The notes: a model not told the origin generated them from the sequence alone. Shown: positions 26,546-36,047, counted from the first letter of the stretch. The stretch is DNA of 64,000 nt from CAYHVK01 sp964360255 (GCA_964360255.1 CAYHVK010000016.1:1-64000); one strand, 5' to 3'. Program-made: numbers and translations.

Positions 26546-28645
26546 ATGGAACAGATTTATCAGTTTTTAAAACGATTTGAAAGATTGTCAAAAAATACAG
26601 ATTTAATGATGGCTGGTGGCTTGATTGCTATCATGGCAGTGATGTTGGTACCACTACCAGCGTTTATGATCGATATCTCTCTTACACTTTCTATCGCCAT
26701 TTCTCTTTTAATTCTACTCGTAGCTTTATATACAACGAAGCCCCTCGATTTCAGTATTTTCCCAAGTTTGTTGTTAATTACGACGCTTTTTCGACTCGCA
26801 TTAAACGTAGCTACGACTCGTATTATTTTGACTGAAGGTCATAATGGTCACCAAGCGGCAGGCCAGGTCGTATCGGCTTTCGGTAGCTATGTTGTTGGTA
26901 ACAACTATGTGATCGGTTTTATTGTCTTCGTAATTCTCGTTGTTATTAACTTTATCGTGGTAACAAAAGGTGCTGGCCGCGTGGCGGAAGTAGCAGCACG
27001 TTTCACGTTAGATGCAATGCCTGGTAAACAAATGTCGATCGATGCAGATTTAAATGCCGGCTTGATCAATGAAAAAGAAGCTCGTCGTCGCAGAAAAGAA
27101 ATCGAACGTGAAGCCGACTTCTACGGAGCGATGGACGGTTCTAGTAAATTCGTGCGTGGTGATGCTATCGCCGGTATTATTATTACATTAGTCAACGTCG
27201 TCGGTGGTCTCTTGATTGGTGTGATTCAACGGGGTCTCGATCTTTCAACTGCTGCTCAATATTATACGATGTTAACAATCGGTGACGGTCTTGTGACGCA
27301 AATACCAGCACTTATTATTTCAGTTGCTGCCGGTATGGTTGTCACTCGAGCTGGTTCTGAAAATGACATCGGCCAAGATGTAAGTGATCAGTTATTCCTT
27401 AAGCCGCGCGCTGTAATTATCACGGGCGTGATTATCGGTTTGCTGGGGATGATTCCGAATCTGCCGGGTCTTCCGTTCTTTATTATGTCGGCTGTTATGA
27501 TTTCAATTGGCTGGGTGATTTCTAAAAACGACGATGAGAAGAAATCAATTGAAGCGAAGAGCCAGCAAGATGAAGCCACAAAACCTAAAAAAGAAGTGAT
27601 TGAAAATCTTCTACCGCTCGATCTTGTAGAGCTAGAGGTGGGCTACGCTCTTATTAATATTGTTGAGTCGAATCAATCTGGTGACTTATTAGAGAGAATC
27701 GTGTCCATTCGCAAGCAGTTTGCTTTAGATTTAGGTATTATTGTTCCGAGCATTCATATTCGTGACAATCTACAGCTCAATCCGGGTGAGTATCGTCTTC
27801 TTATCAAAGGCAATAAAGTCGCTGGTGGAACTCTTCGCCCAGACTGCATGCTTGCAATGGATCCGGGCAATGTAACTTCGCATGTTGAAGGTATTAAAAC
27901 AAAAGAGCCGGCATTCGGACTTGATGCTCTTTGGATCGGTAAAATGCAGAAAGAAGAAGCTGAAATCGCAGGTTACACTGTGGTTGATCTTCCCACTGTT
28001 ATGGCCACTCATATTACTGAAATTGTTCGCACTCACGCGCATGAACTTCTTGGCCGTCAAGAAGTGGATAGCCTTGTTGAGAACCTCAAGAAGACTTATC
28101 CGAAAGTGGTGGAAGAGCTTATTCCGGCGCTTTTACCTTTGGGCTCTGTGGTTAAAGTTCTTCAGAACTTACTTCGCGAACAGGTTTCTATTCGTGATTT
28201 ACGTACAGTGTTCGAAACTCTTTCAGACGAAGCTCATCGTAGCAAAGACCCTGAGATACTGACGGAGTCAGTTCGTAAGGCCTTAGCTCGCGGTATCACG
28301 CGTAAGTATGTAACAGATGATGGCTCTATCCAGGTGATCACAATGGGTCGTCGTTTAGAAGAAATCGTTTCAAACTCACTCTTACAGACTGAGCAAGGCG
28401 TGCAGTTGGTTATGGATCCGCAATCAGCGAATACTATGATCACCAACATAGCGAACACAATTGAGCGTCACCCTGAAATCGCAGGGCAGCCAATTTTACT
28501 TACGAGCCCAACAGCTCGCAGACATATTTTCAAATTAACTTCGCGGTTTATCCCGCAGTTGATCGTTCTGTCGCATAGTGAAATCTCAGCCGAAGCCTCT
28601 ATCAGCTCGGTTGGTCAAGTCGAGGTGATGGCAAATGCAGGTTAG
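26546..28645 (+). CDS. flhA: Flagellar export apparatus protein FlhA
   Basis: A 699-residue protein with about eight N-terminal membrane helices and a large cytoplasmic C-terminal domain that docks export substrates and chaperones. The FHIPEP region appears as FTLDAMPGKQMSIDADLNAG near residue 155, and the preceding FPSLLLITTLFRLALNVATTR is diagnostic. It starts three bases after flhB and overlaps flhF by 11 bases. Confidence 0.97.
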   Translation: MEQIYQFLKRFERLSKNTDLMMAGGLIAIMAVMLVPLPAFMIDISLTLSIAISLLILLVALYTTKPLDFSIFPSLLLITTLFRLALNVATTRIILTEGHNGHQAAGQVVSAFGSYVVGNNYVIGFIVFVILVVINFIVVTKGAGRVAEVAARFTLDAMPGKQMSIDADLNAGLINEKEARRRRKEIEREADFYGAMDGSSKFVRGDAIAGIIITLVNVVGGLLIGVIQRGLDLSTAAQYYTMLTIGDGLVTQIPALIISVAAGMVVTRAGSENDIGQDVSDQLFLKPRAVIITGVIIGLLGMIPNLPGLPFFIMSAVMISIGWVISKNDDEKKSIEAKSQQDEATKPKKEVIENLLPLDLVELEVGYALINIVESNQSGDLLERIVSIRKQFALDLGIIVPSIHIRDNLQLNPGEYRLLIKGNKVAGGTLRPDCMLAMDPGNVTSHVEGIKTKEPAFGLDALWIGKMQKEEAEIAGYTVVDLPTVMATHITEIVRTHAHELLGRQEVDSLVENLKKTYPKVVEELIPALLPLGSVVKVLQNLLREQVSIRDLRTVFETLSDEAHRSKDPEILTESVRKALARGITRKYVTDDGSIQVITMGRRLEEIVSNSLLQTEQGVQLVMDPQSANTMITNIANTIERHPEIAGQPILLTSPTARRHIFKLTSRFIPQLIVLSHSEISAEASISSVGQVEVMANAG

Positions 28646-30185
28646 AAAATTTGAAGCTAGAACTATTAAAGAAGCAATAGAGCTCGTTAAGCTCGAGCTC
28701 GGACCCGATGCCATTATTCTCTCGGCAAAAGAGAATGTAAAAAAATTCGGTTTGATGGGCGAATCAAGTGTTGAAGTGACGGCGGCAGTCTCAGAGACAC
28801 AGCTCCACGCTAAAAAATTAGCTGAGCGCAAAATGAATCTTAAGACTCGTGAGAGTTTTGTGAATTCAACAGCTAAAAGACAGAGAAAATTTATTGATGC
28901 TTCGACCCTTTCAGATGCTGCTGGTCATTCAGGAGGCATGGAGATGTACGCTTCTGATCAACAACAGAGTCCAGCACCCAAGCCTCAGAAGCGCGCAGGC
29001 ATTACGCAAGCTCGTTATGTAGATATCGATGAAGAAGAAATGCAGGCGGCTCCAGCAACTCAGTCGACTTATTCTCCCAATGCCGCTCGTCAGGCAGCTG
29101 CAACAACAGCGGCTTTAAGACAAGCAACGCAAAATGCTCAAGCTAATGAGGCAGCTCATATGGCTGCGCAGAATGCGGCAGCCCAGAAGGCCTCGGCCCA
29201 AGCAGCAGCTTATGCGGCTGAGCAGAATGCTCCAGCTCCGGCAAGAAGACAGTCTTCATCTGATTCAGTTCAAGTCATGGCGCTTAAAAATGAAATCGAC
29301 AATTTAAAGGCTATGGTTGAGCGCTTTCAGAAGGTTCCACAGAATTTTATCTCTATGCACCCGGGTGCTGAAGAAGGAATTCCGTTTGAGCTCAGCCCTA
29401 TGTTTAAGAAGCTTGAGGAGTCGGGTCTTGCGATCAATCACATCTGCGACATCCTAAGATATGCGAACGATACACTTCCACCAGAGCACAAAAAGAAACG
29501 TGCTTTCGTAGAAGGCTGGGTGATTCGTTATATGCTCGATCAGATTATTGTGAACGAAAAACCTATGCAGGGTCGCTTCCACGTCTTCTTCGGTGCTACT
29601 GGCCAAGGTAAAACTTCGACAGTTGTTAAAATGGCGAGCCACTTGGTTCTTAAAGAAAAGAAAAAAGTAGCTGTATTCACTGGTGATATTTTCAAAGTGG
29701 GCGCGAAAGAGCAGCTTAAAACTTACTGTCAGATTTTAAATATCCCGTTCGGCGTTATGAAGCAGGCTTCTGACTGGCGTGAGTACGAGCCACTCCTCAA
29801 GAACATGGATTATATTTTCTTTGATACGGCAGGTACGAATTTAAAAAGCGGTGCTGATCTTGATCGCTTGCGCGCCATGATGCCAATCACGAATGATAAA
29901 GTAGCGCTTCACTATGTGCAGTCGGCTTTAGCACGTGATGCCGACGCATTCGAAATTGCTGATCGTTTTAAAATTCTAGGTTTCCAGGATGTTATCTTCA
30001 CACGACTTGATGAGGCCGTTCAGCAGGGCCTTATTTACAACTTCCAGAAACGTTACGATGTTCCGCTTCATTCATTTGGTATCGGTTCACATATTCCAGA
30101 AGATTTTGAATTTGCATCTAAAGAAAGAGTGGTTGATATGATTTTTAACCTCTCGAAGACACTAAAAGAAAGAGGTCAATCATGA
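28635..30185 (+). CDS. flhF: Flagellar SRP-type GTPase FlhF
   Basis: FlhF places the flagellum at the cell pole. The 516-residue product begins with the family N-terminus MQVRKFEARTIKEAIELVK, followed by a long Ala/Gln-rich linker (about 95-210), an N-domain and the SRP GTPase G-domain with P-loop GATGQGKTS near residues 319-327 and FFDTAGTN as the G3 block. The P-loop is GQGKT instead of the usual GVGKT. It overlaps flhA and flhG, so all three are coupled. Confidence 0.95.
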   Translation: MQVRKFEARTIKEAIELVKLELGPDAIILSAKENVKKFGLMGESSVEVTAAVSETQLHAKKLAERKMNLKTRESFVNSTAKRQRKFIDASTLSDAAGHSGGMEMYASDQQQSPAPKPQKRAGITQARYVDIDEEEMQAAPATQSTYSPNAARQAAATTAALRQATQNAQANEAAHMAAQNAAAQKASAQAAAYAAEQNAPAPARRQSSSDSVQVMALKNEIDNLKAMVERFQKVPQNFISMHPGAEEGIPFELSPMFKKLEESGLAINHICDILRYANDTLPPEHKKKRAFVEGWVIRYMLDQIIVNEKPMQGRFHVFFGATGQGKTSTVVKMASHLVLKEKKKVAVFTGDIFKVGAKEQLKTYCQILNIPFGVMKQASDWREYEPLLKNMDYIFFDTAGTNLKSGADLDRLRAMMPITNDKVALHYVQSALARDADAFEIADRFKILGFQDVIFTRLDEAVQQGLIYNFQKRYDVPLHSFGIGSHIPEDFEFASKERVVDMIFNLSKTLKERGQS

Positions 30186-31024
30186 GCGCGAGTTTTGACT
30201 CTAACTCGGTAGCTAACGTATTAACGAAAACCATCAGCATTACATCTGGTAAGGGCGGAGTGGGTAAATCCACACTGGTGACAAATCTGTCATTAGCTCT
30301 CGCGCAGAAGAACAAAAAAATTCTGATCCTTGATGGTGATTTAGGCTTAGCCAATGTGGACATTATGTTCGGCGTTCGCTCAACCGGCTCAGTTGAGCAA
30401 GTGCTGAGTGGCTCACGTGGCATCGATGAAATTATCATCGATGTGGCTGAGAACATTTCATTAATACCTGGTGGGAGTGGAATTTACGGCTTACAAAATA
30501 CTTCATTGATTCAGAAGAAAATGCTGCTGGATCAAATCAGTCAATTGCCGACACCTTACGATTATATGCTGATTGATACGGCTTCGGGCATCGATGACAA
30601 TGTTCTTTATTTAAACTCAGCCGCGCATGAAGTGGTTGTGGTTTTAACACCTGATCCATCAAGCTTGGCTGATGCCTATGCGCTCATCAAGGTGATGAAT
30701 AAGAAGTATCAAGAGAGAAAATTCTCGATTGTGGCGAACCTTTGCAACGACGAAAAAGAAGGCCTAGCCCTATTTAAACGTCTCAGCGATGTGAGTCAGA
30801 AGTTCCTTAACGTAAGTCTAGATTACAAGGGATTCATTCCTGCGGATGCAGACCTGCGAAAGGCAACAAAGTCGCAACAATTGATCTTACGTGAAATGCC
30901 GAATGCATCTTCGGCCCAGGCCATTCGCAAGCTGGCTGAAAAATTGAGTGTTTTCAATGGGGTGTCGAACCTTAAAGGTGGCATGCAGTTTTTCTGGGAG
31001 CAGCTCGCAGGGGTCGCTTCTTAA
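30182..31024 (+). CDS. flhG: Flagellar number regulator FlhG (FleN/YlxH, MinD-like ATPase)
   Basis: FlhG limits flagellar number, working with FlhF at the pole. The 280-residue MinD-family ATPase has the deviant Walker A SGKGGVGKSTL near residues 23-33, the switch I region LDGDLGLANVDIMFG, and Walker B YMLIDTASGID. A C-terminal amphipathic helix (GMQFFWEQLA) may bind membrane. It overlaps flhF by four bases. Confidence 0.95.
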   Translation: MSASFDSNSVANVLTKTISITSGKGGVGKSTLVTNLSLALAQKNKKILILDGDLGLANVDIMFGVRSTGSVEQVLSGSRGIDEIIIDVAENISLIPGGSGIYGLQNTSLIQKKMLLDQISQLPTPYDYMLIDTASGIDDNVLYLNSAAHEVVVVLTPDPSSLADAYALIKVMNKKYQERKFSIVANLCNDEKEGLALFKRLSDVSQKFLNVSLDYKGFIPADADLRKATKSQQLILREMPNASSAQAIRKLAEKLSVFNGVSNLKGGMQFFWEQLAGVAS

Positions 31025-31100
31025 GCGAATCGCAAGTCAGGACTGTTATGGAGTGTTTCGGTTTGCTACACTTTTTGTATAGGGATAGGGGTACGGGGAT

Positions 31101-31904
31101 ATGAGTAAAACTGCTACGGCTGCAAAGGCTAGCGTTCTTCTTAATAAATATAAAGAAGAGCCTACAAAACTAACGCCCGCACAAAAAGACAAGTTGATTA
31201 TGGAGTACGCGCCATTAATCAAATTCATCGCGCAAAAAATCGCGGTGCGCTTGCCATCTCATATCGAACTTGATGACTTGATCTCAAGTGGTGTGATCGG
31301 CCTTATGGATGCCATCGAAAAATACGATCCAAAACGTGATAATAAATTTAAGACTTATGCTGAGTTCCGTGTGCGTGGTGCGATTCTTGATGAATTGCGT
31401 GCACAAGATTGGGTTCCGCGCTCTGTTCGTGATAAAGCCAAATTATTAGATAAAACAATGGTTCAACTAGAAAGCGAATTAGGCCGTGCTGCCACTGATG
31501 AAGAAGTATCAGCTCGCCTGGGCGTTTCTATGGACGAGTTCTATGACCTTGTGAACCAAGTGCGCCCCGTGAGTGTTCTTTCAATTGATGAAGCGAACAC
31601 CTTCTCAAGCGTAGATAAAATGTCGATTTTAAATCTTCTTGAAAGCTGTAAGCTCAACAATCCCTTCAATCAGCTCAATGTTAAGTCGGTGAAAGCCGTA
31701 GTAACAAAAGCCATTGAAGAATTGCCAGAGCGTCAGCGTCTTGTGCTCTCTTTATATTATTACGAAGACCTCAACCTCAAAGACATCGGTAAAATCTTGC
31801 GCGTAACTGAGAGCCGCGTATCGCAATTACATGCGCAGGCGATTACACGTTTACGTGCGAAGTTGTCTCAACATTTTGAAGAGACTGAAGCTGAAGCGGT
31901 TTAA
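31101..31904 (+). CDS. fliA: Flagellar sigma factor FliA (sigma-28)
   Basis: FliA directs transcription of late flagellar and chemotaxis genes. The 267-residue product lacks region 1.1 and has region 2 (IAQKIAVRLPSHIELDDLISSGVIGLMDAIEKYD), region 3 (WVPRSVRDKA) and region 4 with helix-turn-helix (LKDIGKILRVTESRVSQLHAQAITRLR). Region 2 wording matches FliA/WhiG sigma factors. GGGGAT precedes the ATG. The 76-base gap after flhG leaves room for an extra promoter. It ends the flagellar unit. Confidence 0.96.
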   Translation: MSKTATAAKASVLLNKYKEEPTKLTPAQKDKLIMEYAPLIKFIAQKIAVRLPSHIELDDLISSGVIGLMDAIEKYDPKRDNKFKTYAEFRVRGAILDELRAQDWVPRSVRDKAKLLDKTMVQLESELGRAATDEEVSARLGVSMDEFYDLVNQVRPVSVLSIDEANTFSSVDKMSILNLLESCKLNNPFNQLNVKSVKAVVTKAIEELPERQRLVLSLYYYEDLNLKDIGKILRVTESRVSQLHAQAITRLRAKLSQHFEETEAEAV

Positions 31905-31927
31905 GCGCGAGCTTGTCTCGCGCTTTT
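31904..31927 (+). terminator. Rho-independent terminator after fliA
   Basis: GCGCGAG (31905-31911) and CTCGCGC (31917-31923) form a perfect 7-bp GC-rich stem with a 5-base loop, followed by TTTT. It starts at the last base of the fliA stop codon. Confidence 0.9.
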
Positions 31928-31976
31928 GTGACCACAATTATCTATTTCACGCGGCGGTATTGCTCCCAAGACGAAG

Positions 31977-32071
31977 CAACCGTATTCAGCAAAATAGACT
32001 CCGCTATCCATTAATTTAGATTTAAAAAAGAAAATACAGGCAGCTAAGGCCTATTTTGCTGAATACGGTTG
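31977..32071. repeat. 21-bp perfect inverted repeat enclosing 53 bp
   Basis: The sequence 31977-31997 (starting CAACCGTATTC, ending AAAATAG) is the exact reverse complement of 32051-32071. The 53-bp interior is AT-rich. It lies between the fliA terminator and the convergent sigma-32-type gene. No target duplication and no U tract are seen, so it is neither an obvious insertion element nor a classic terminator. Confidence 0.9.
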
Positions 32072-32078
32072 TCTAAGC

Positions 32079-33224
32079 TCACTCTTCCGCGCTGACCATT
32101 TGCTTACGAAGTTTATCCATCACTCGCCCTTCAAGTTGGCGGGCGGCTTCGCGGGTCATTTTATACTTGTCGCCGATTTCTTGTAGGGTCATAGGTTCGT
32201 CCGACAACAAGCGATTTTCTAAAACAAAAAGTTCTCGATCATTTAAATGTGGACGAATAATATCGAGTTGCTCGCGTAAAATACTCAACTCCTCAGCATG
32301 TCCAACGGCATCGTCGGGCATGACCTCAGAAGCATCAGCCTGCATATCAATCAGGGTCGAATTGCTGTCATCGCTGGTTGGTGTGCTTAAGCTCAGATCG
32401 CGTTTCAAAACGCGCTCACCCATAGCTTTCACTTCTGCCTCTGGAATCCCAAGGCGGCCACTGAGCTGTGCGATACCGGCCTCGAAGCCCATGCGCTCCA
32501 GTTGATCGCGCTGACGTTGAAGTTCATAAAATAATTTTCGCTGTGTAGCTGTAGTGCCAATGCGAACCATTGAGTAGTGACGCATGAGGTGCTCTTGAAT
32601 CTGCCCACGAATCCACCAAACCGCATAGGTGATCAAACGTGCACCTTTGTACGGATTGAACTCTTTCACCGCTTGCATAAGCCCCACGTTACCTTCTTGA
32701 ATTAAATCAATAAGGCGAGCTCCGAACTTTGTATATTCAGAAGCCACTTTCACAACGAAACGTAAATTTGAAGTGACAAGTTTTTGGGCTGCTTCGCGAT
32801 CACCGTGTTCACGATAGCGAACGGCTAAATCATGCTCCTCTTCTTTTGTGAGAAGGGGGTATTTGCGAAGTTCAGCCATATATCGAGCTAGTGGATCGGC
32901 CGGTACTAAGCCGGGGCCATCATCAGAGGCTAAATCTGTTTTTGTTTTCTTACCAATCGCCTTTTTAAGTTTTGTGGCGGGCTTTAAAAGATCTTCAGAA
33001 ATTAAACCGTTCGTGACATCAATATCGGCTAGAACACCGTCATCAACAGGTGGAACAAATTCGCCCTCGATAATTTCAGGCTCTAAGACTTCAGCTTCAA
33101 GAATTGTTGGGGCCGGAATTTTTATTTTGGATTTAGATGGGCTGGCTTTCGCTGATTTGGCATCAGCGCCACTAGTTTTAGGCTTTTTAGCCGTTCTTTT
33201 TTTTTCAGGCTTCTTCTTGGCCAT
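32079..33224 (-). CDS. RNA polymerase sigma factor, sigma-32 (RpoH) type with basic N-terminal extension
   Basis: A 381-residue sigma-70 family factor. The first 105 residues are a Lys/Ala-rich then acidic extension with no counterpart in short RpoH. The rest has region 1.2 (DPLARYMAELRKYPLLTKEEE), region 2 (LVTSNLRFVVKVASEYTKFG, DLIQEGNVGLMQAVKEFNPYKG, TYAVWWIRGQIQEH) and region 4 (TLQEIGDKYKMTREAARQLEGR). The QRKLFYEL block after region 2.4 is the RpoH box. It may control heat-shock-type genes. Convergent to fliA. Confidence 0.88.
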   Translation of the reverse strand: MAKKKPEKKRTAKKPKTSGADAKSAKASPSKSKIKIPAPTILEAEVLEPEIIEGEFVPPVDDGVLADIDVTNGLISEDLLKPATKLKKAIGKKTKTDLASDDGPGLVPADPLARYMAELRKYPLLTKEEEHDLAVRYREHGDREAAQKLVTSNLRFVVKVASEYTKFGARLIDLIQEGNVGLMQAVKEFNPYKGARLITYAVWWIRGQIQEHLMRHYSMVRIGTTATQRKLFYELQRQRDQLERMGFEAGIAQLSGRLGIPEAEVKAMGERVLKRDLSLSTPTSDDSNSTLIDMQADASEVMPDDAVGHAEELSILREQLDIIRPHLNDRELFVLENRLLSDEPMTLQEIGDKYKMTREAARQLEGRVMDKLRKQMVSAEE

Positions 33225-33245
33225 GGCCGATCTTCCTAAGCAGAC

Positions 33246-33551
33246 TTACGCAAAAACTTCGTTGAGTTTCTTCTCGAGAGTCTTTTGCACCATGCCTTTG
33301 GCTAAAGCCAATGTGAACGGAAGGTCCACAGTGATTTCAACTGTCGAGCCCGTCGCTGCTGGTGCTATTTTGAGATTAGCCGTAAAAAGTTTACCCTTGG
33401 CTTCGCCTGTTAACGTGCTCTCATTGAACTGACACTGGTAGCTAGGGTCTAGCTTCTTAAGGTCTTCGTTCTTCGCTAGCATGTCTGAGACTTTGGTAAA
33501 GGCATCTTTTGGGCTATTTGAGATGGTTTTTTGTACGGTAACTTTAGGCAT
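33246..33551 (-). CDS. Small protein resembling polyhydroxyalkanoate-system/DUF2505-type proteins
   Basis: A 101-residue protein without signal peptide. The layout (short N-terminal strand MPKVTVQKTIS, helix, then NESTLTGEAKGKLFTANLKIAP, a strand STVEITVDLPF and a C-terminal helix LAKGMVQKTLEKKLNEVF) fits the small START-like proteins named polyhydroxyalkanoic acid system protein. The family match is from pattern only. An upstream GTG at 33575 would add eight residues. It lies 21 bases before the sigma-factor gene on the same strand and may be cotranscribed with it. Confidence 0.6.
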   Translation of the reverse strand: MPKVTVQKTISNSPKDAFTKVSDMLAKNEDLKKLDPSYQCQFNESTLTGEAKGKLFTANLKIAPAATGSTVEITVDLPFTLALAKGMVQKTLEKKLNEVFA

Positions 33552-33630
33552 AGACAAAAACCATAGCACCACCATCTTGATCTGTCGAGGCAGACATGCG
33601 AAATTAGTCCTTTATAAGCGAGGCGTTTAA

Positions 33631-35421
33631 ATGGCACAAAGTTTTGTCAGTCAACTCAAACGTACACATATGTGTGGCGAATTACGCGATACACACGTGG
33701 GTCAAAAAGTAGTTTTAATGGGATGGGCTGATACGCGTCGTGATCACGGTGGCTTAATCTTTGTCGATTTGCGTGATCGCTCGGGCCTTGTGCAGTTGAT
33801 GCTCAATCCGTCAGAAGCGGGCAATGCAATGGCAAAAGATATTCGCGGTGATTTTGTTATCGCGATTCATGGCACTGTTCAAAAGCGCCCCCAAGGAATG
33901 GAAAATAAAAATCTTCCGACGGGCACAGTTGAAGTGGCATGTGACCGCTGCGAAATTTTATCTGAAGCGAAGACTCTTCCGTTTCAGCCCGGTGATGAGA
34001 AAGTTTCAGAAGTTTTACGTTTAAAATACCGCTACTTAGATTTGCGCTCGGTGCGTTTACAAGAGCATTTGAAAAAGCGTCACGAGATCGTACTTGCAGT
34101 TCGTAATGCGCTTTCAGCAAAAGGTTTCTTAGAAATTGAAACTCCAATTTTATACAAAAGCACTCCTGAAGGAGCGCGTGATTATCTTGTCCCTTCACGA
34201 GTGAATCCGGGTACGTTCTACGCGCTTCCGCAAAGTCCGCAGACTTTGAAGCAGCTTTTAATGATTTCAGGAATGGATAAATACTTCCAGATCGCTCGTT
34301 GCTTCAGAGATGAAGATTTACGTGCAGATCGCCAACCTGAGTTCACACAGATCGACTTAGAAATGTCCTTCGTTGATCGTGAAGACGTGATGGGCATGGC
34401 CGAGCACGTAACACGCGAAATCTGGAAGAGCGTAAAGAACGTGGATATCGGTAAGGTTCCGCAAATCACTTACACTGAAGCTATGAACCGCTTCGGCTCA
34501 GATAAGCCAGATCTTCGTATCACTTGGGAGCTTAAAGATCTCACTGAGCGTTTGAAAACTTCATCATTCAAAGTGTTCTCAGATGTGGGCGCACGCGGTG
34601 GAGCCATCAAGGGTCTCTTCGTGCCCGGCACTGGTGCATTTACGCGCAGTCAATTTGATAAGCTCACTGATAAAGCCAAACAAATGGGCGCTAAAGGTCT
34701 TGTGTACATCAAGATCGACAATAAGGGTGCGATCACGTCACCAGTTTCTAAATTCTTCTCTGAAGCCGAATTAAAAGACATCTATAAAGCAAGTGGTGGA
34801 GAATCTGACAACGGTACTGTGTTTATCGTGGCCGATGATTTCAGCGTTACATGTGCGGCTCTGACAACTTTACGTTCTCACTTAGCAGAAGAGCTGGGCG
34901 CGATCGATAAATCTAAAGATCGATTCTTATGGGTCACTGACTTCCCACTTCTTGAGTATTCACCTGAAGCGAAGCGCTGGGTGGCTTGTCACCATCCGTT
35001 TACGGCTCCGAAAGATGAAGATCTTCAAACGATGGTAGATCGTAATGAGGCGGCTTACGGGCAGCTGAAAGCGAAGGCTTACGACTTAGTTTGTAACGGC
35101 TATGAAGTGGCGGGCGGAAGTATTCGTATTCACCGTCAAGACATTCAAAAATCAATGTTCGATGCACTCGGTATGAGCGAAGAAGAAACCAAATTGAAAT
35201 TTGGTTTCTTCTTAGAAGCTCTTCAGTACGGCACACCTCCTCATGGTGGTATTGCTTGGGGTGTTGACCGTTTAGTTATGATCTTGTGCGGAACAGATGC
35301 GATTCGCGATGTTATTGCCTTCCCTAAAACTGCGAAGGCTTCAGACTTAATGGCGGATTGCCCGAGCACAGTGGCGCGCGACCAGCTGATCGAGCTCGGT
35401 ATCCGTTTGATTGAGAAGTGA
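33631..35421 (+). CDS. aspS: Aspartyl-tRNA synthetase
   Basis: A class II aminoacyl-tRNA synthetase of the bacterial type, 596 residues. The N-terminal OB-fold binds the anticodon (GWADTRRDHGGLIFVDLRDR). Motif 2 is CFRDEDLRADRQPEFTQID, a GAD insertion domain lies around 290-420, and motif 3 is GIAWGVDRLVMILCG. It has its own start region divergent from the minus-strand small gene, and its stop overlaps the following LuxR-type gene. Confidence 0.97.
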   Translation: MAQSFVSQLKRTHMCGELRDTHVGQKVVLMGWADTRRDHGGLIFVDLRDRSGLVQLMLNPSEAGNAMAKDIRGDFVIAIHGTVQKRPQGMENKNLPTGTVEVACDRCEILSEAKTLPFQPGDEKVSEVLRLKYRYLDLRSVRLQEHLKKRHEIVLAVRNALSAKGFLEIETPILYKSTPEGARDYLVPSRVNPGTFYALPQSPQTLKQLLMISGMDKYFQIARCFRDEDLRADRQPEFTQIDLEMSFVDREDVMGMAEHVTREIWKSVKNVDIGKVPQITYTEAMNRFGSDKPDLRITWELKDLTERLKTSSFKVFSDVGARGGAIKGLFVPGTGAFTRSQFDKLTDKAKQMGAKGLVYIKIDNKGAITSPVSKFFSEAELKDIYKASGGESDNGTVFIVADDFSVTCAALTTLRSHLAEELGAIDKSKDRFLWVTDFPLLEYSPEAKRWVACHHPFTAPKDEDLQTMVDRNEAAYGQLKAKAYDLVCNGYEVAGGSIRIHRQDIQKSMFDALGMSEEETKLKFGFFLEALQYGTPPHGGIAWGVDRLVMILCGTDAIRDVIAFPKTAKASDLMADCPSTVARDQLIELGIRLIEK

Positions 35422-35975
35422 CCATGACAAGAAATGAAAAAATATTCGGTATTTTCTGGTTTATGATTTTAGTTGGGCTGGTGACTGTCGATCTATTAGA
35501 GGATCTTAGTGAACAGGCTCCGCCCTCTCATATTATTCTTGAAGGTATGATTCTTTTCGTCGCCTTCACAGGATTTTGGGGGGTTGTAAGTCGCTACAAT
35601 TTCGTTCGAGCTGAGAATACTCAAGTTAGGGCTGATCTGAATACAGCACGTATTGGTTTAATGGCCTTTCAAGAAAAAACTCAGAATGTAGCAAAAACAT
35701 TTGCCGACCATATCAACTCTCAGTTCGAGGCTTGGAATTTATCAAAATCTGAAAGAGAAGTTGCTTTACTGCTTTTAAAGGGACATTCAGCTAAAGAAAT
35801 TGCTGAGCATCGCGATGCATCTGTGAAAACTGTGAATCAGCAAACCAGCTCAATTTATGAAAAATCAAATTTGCATGGACGATCAGAATTTGCCGCCTAT
35901 TTTTTAGGGCGAATTCTGTCGCCGACTCAACCAGATATGGCGACAAATTTAACTCATATTGAGCCCGTTAAGTAA
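35418..35975 (+). CDS. Membrane-anchored LuxR-type helix-turn-helix regulator
   Basis: A 185-residue protein with two predicted N-terminal membrane helices (about 8-26 and 39-58), a short connecting helix, and a C-terminal GerE/LuxR DNA-binding domain (about 107-168): LSKSEREVALLLLKGHSAKEIAEHRDASVKTVNQQTSSIYEKSNLHGRSE spread over its four helices. There is no sensor domain between membrane and DNA-binding parts. The GTG at 35418 overlaps the aspS stop as GTGA; an ATG at 35424 is two codons on. Its target and signal are unknown. Confidence 0.82.
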   Translation: MTMTRNEKIFGIFWFMILVGLVTVDLLEDLSEQAPPSHIILEGMILFVAFTGFWGVVSRYNFVRAENTQVRADLNTARIGLMAFQEKTQNVAKTFADHINSQFEAWNLSKSEREVALLLLKGHSAKEIAEHRDASVKTVNQQTSSIYEKSNLHGRSEFAAYFLGRILSPTQPDMATNLTHIEPVK

Positions 35976-35996
35976 TATTGCCTATTGCTCTTATAG

Positions 35997-36027
35997 GGAA
36001 TAATAAGCTTAATTTGCATATTATTCC
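35997..36027. promoter_or_regulatory. Dyad between the LuxR-type and LTA-synthase-type genes
   Basis: GGAATAATA (35997-36005) and TATTATTCC (36019-36027) are perfect 9-bp inverted arms with a 13-base spacer, 41 bases before the next start codon. It is a candidate operator, perhaps for the preceding LuxR-type regulator. Confidence 0.45.
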
Positions 36028-36047
36028 GTTTTGCCAATGAGCACCAA

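Noticed and set aside
31977..32071. Integron attC site or insertion sequence
   Set aside because: The arms lack the conserved attC core boxes, there is no transposase or integrase nearby, and no target duplication is seen.
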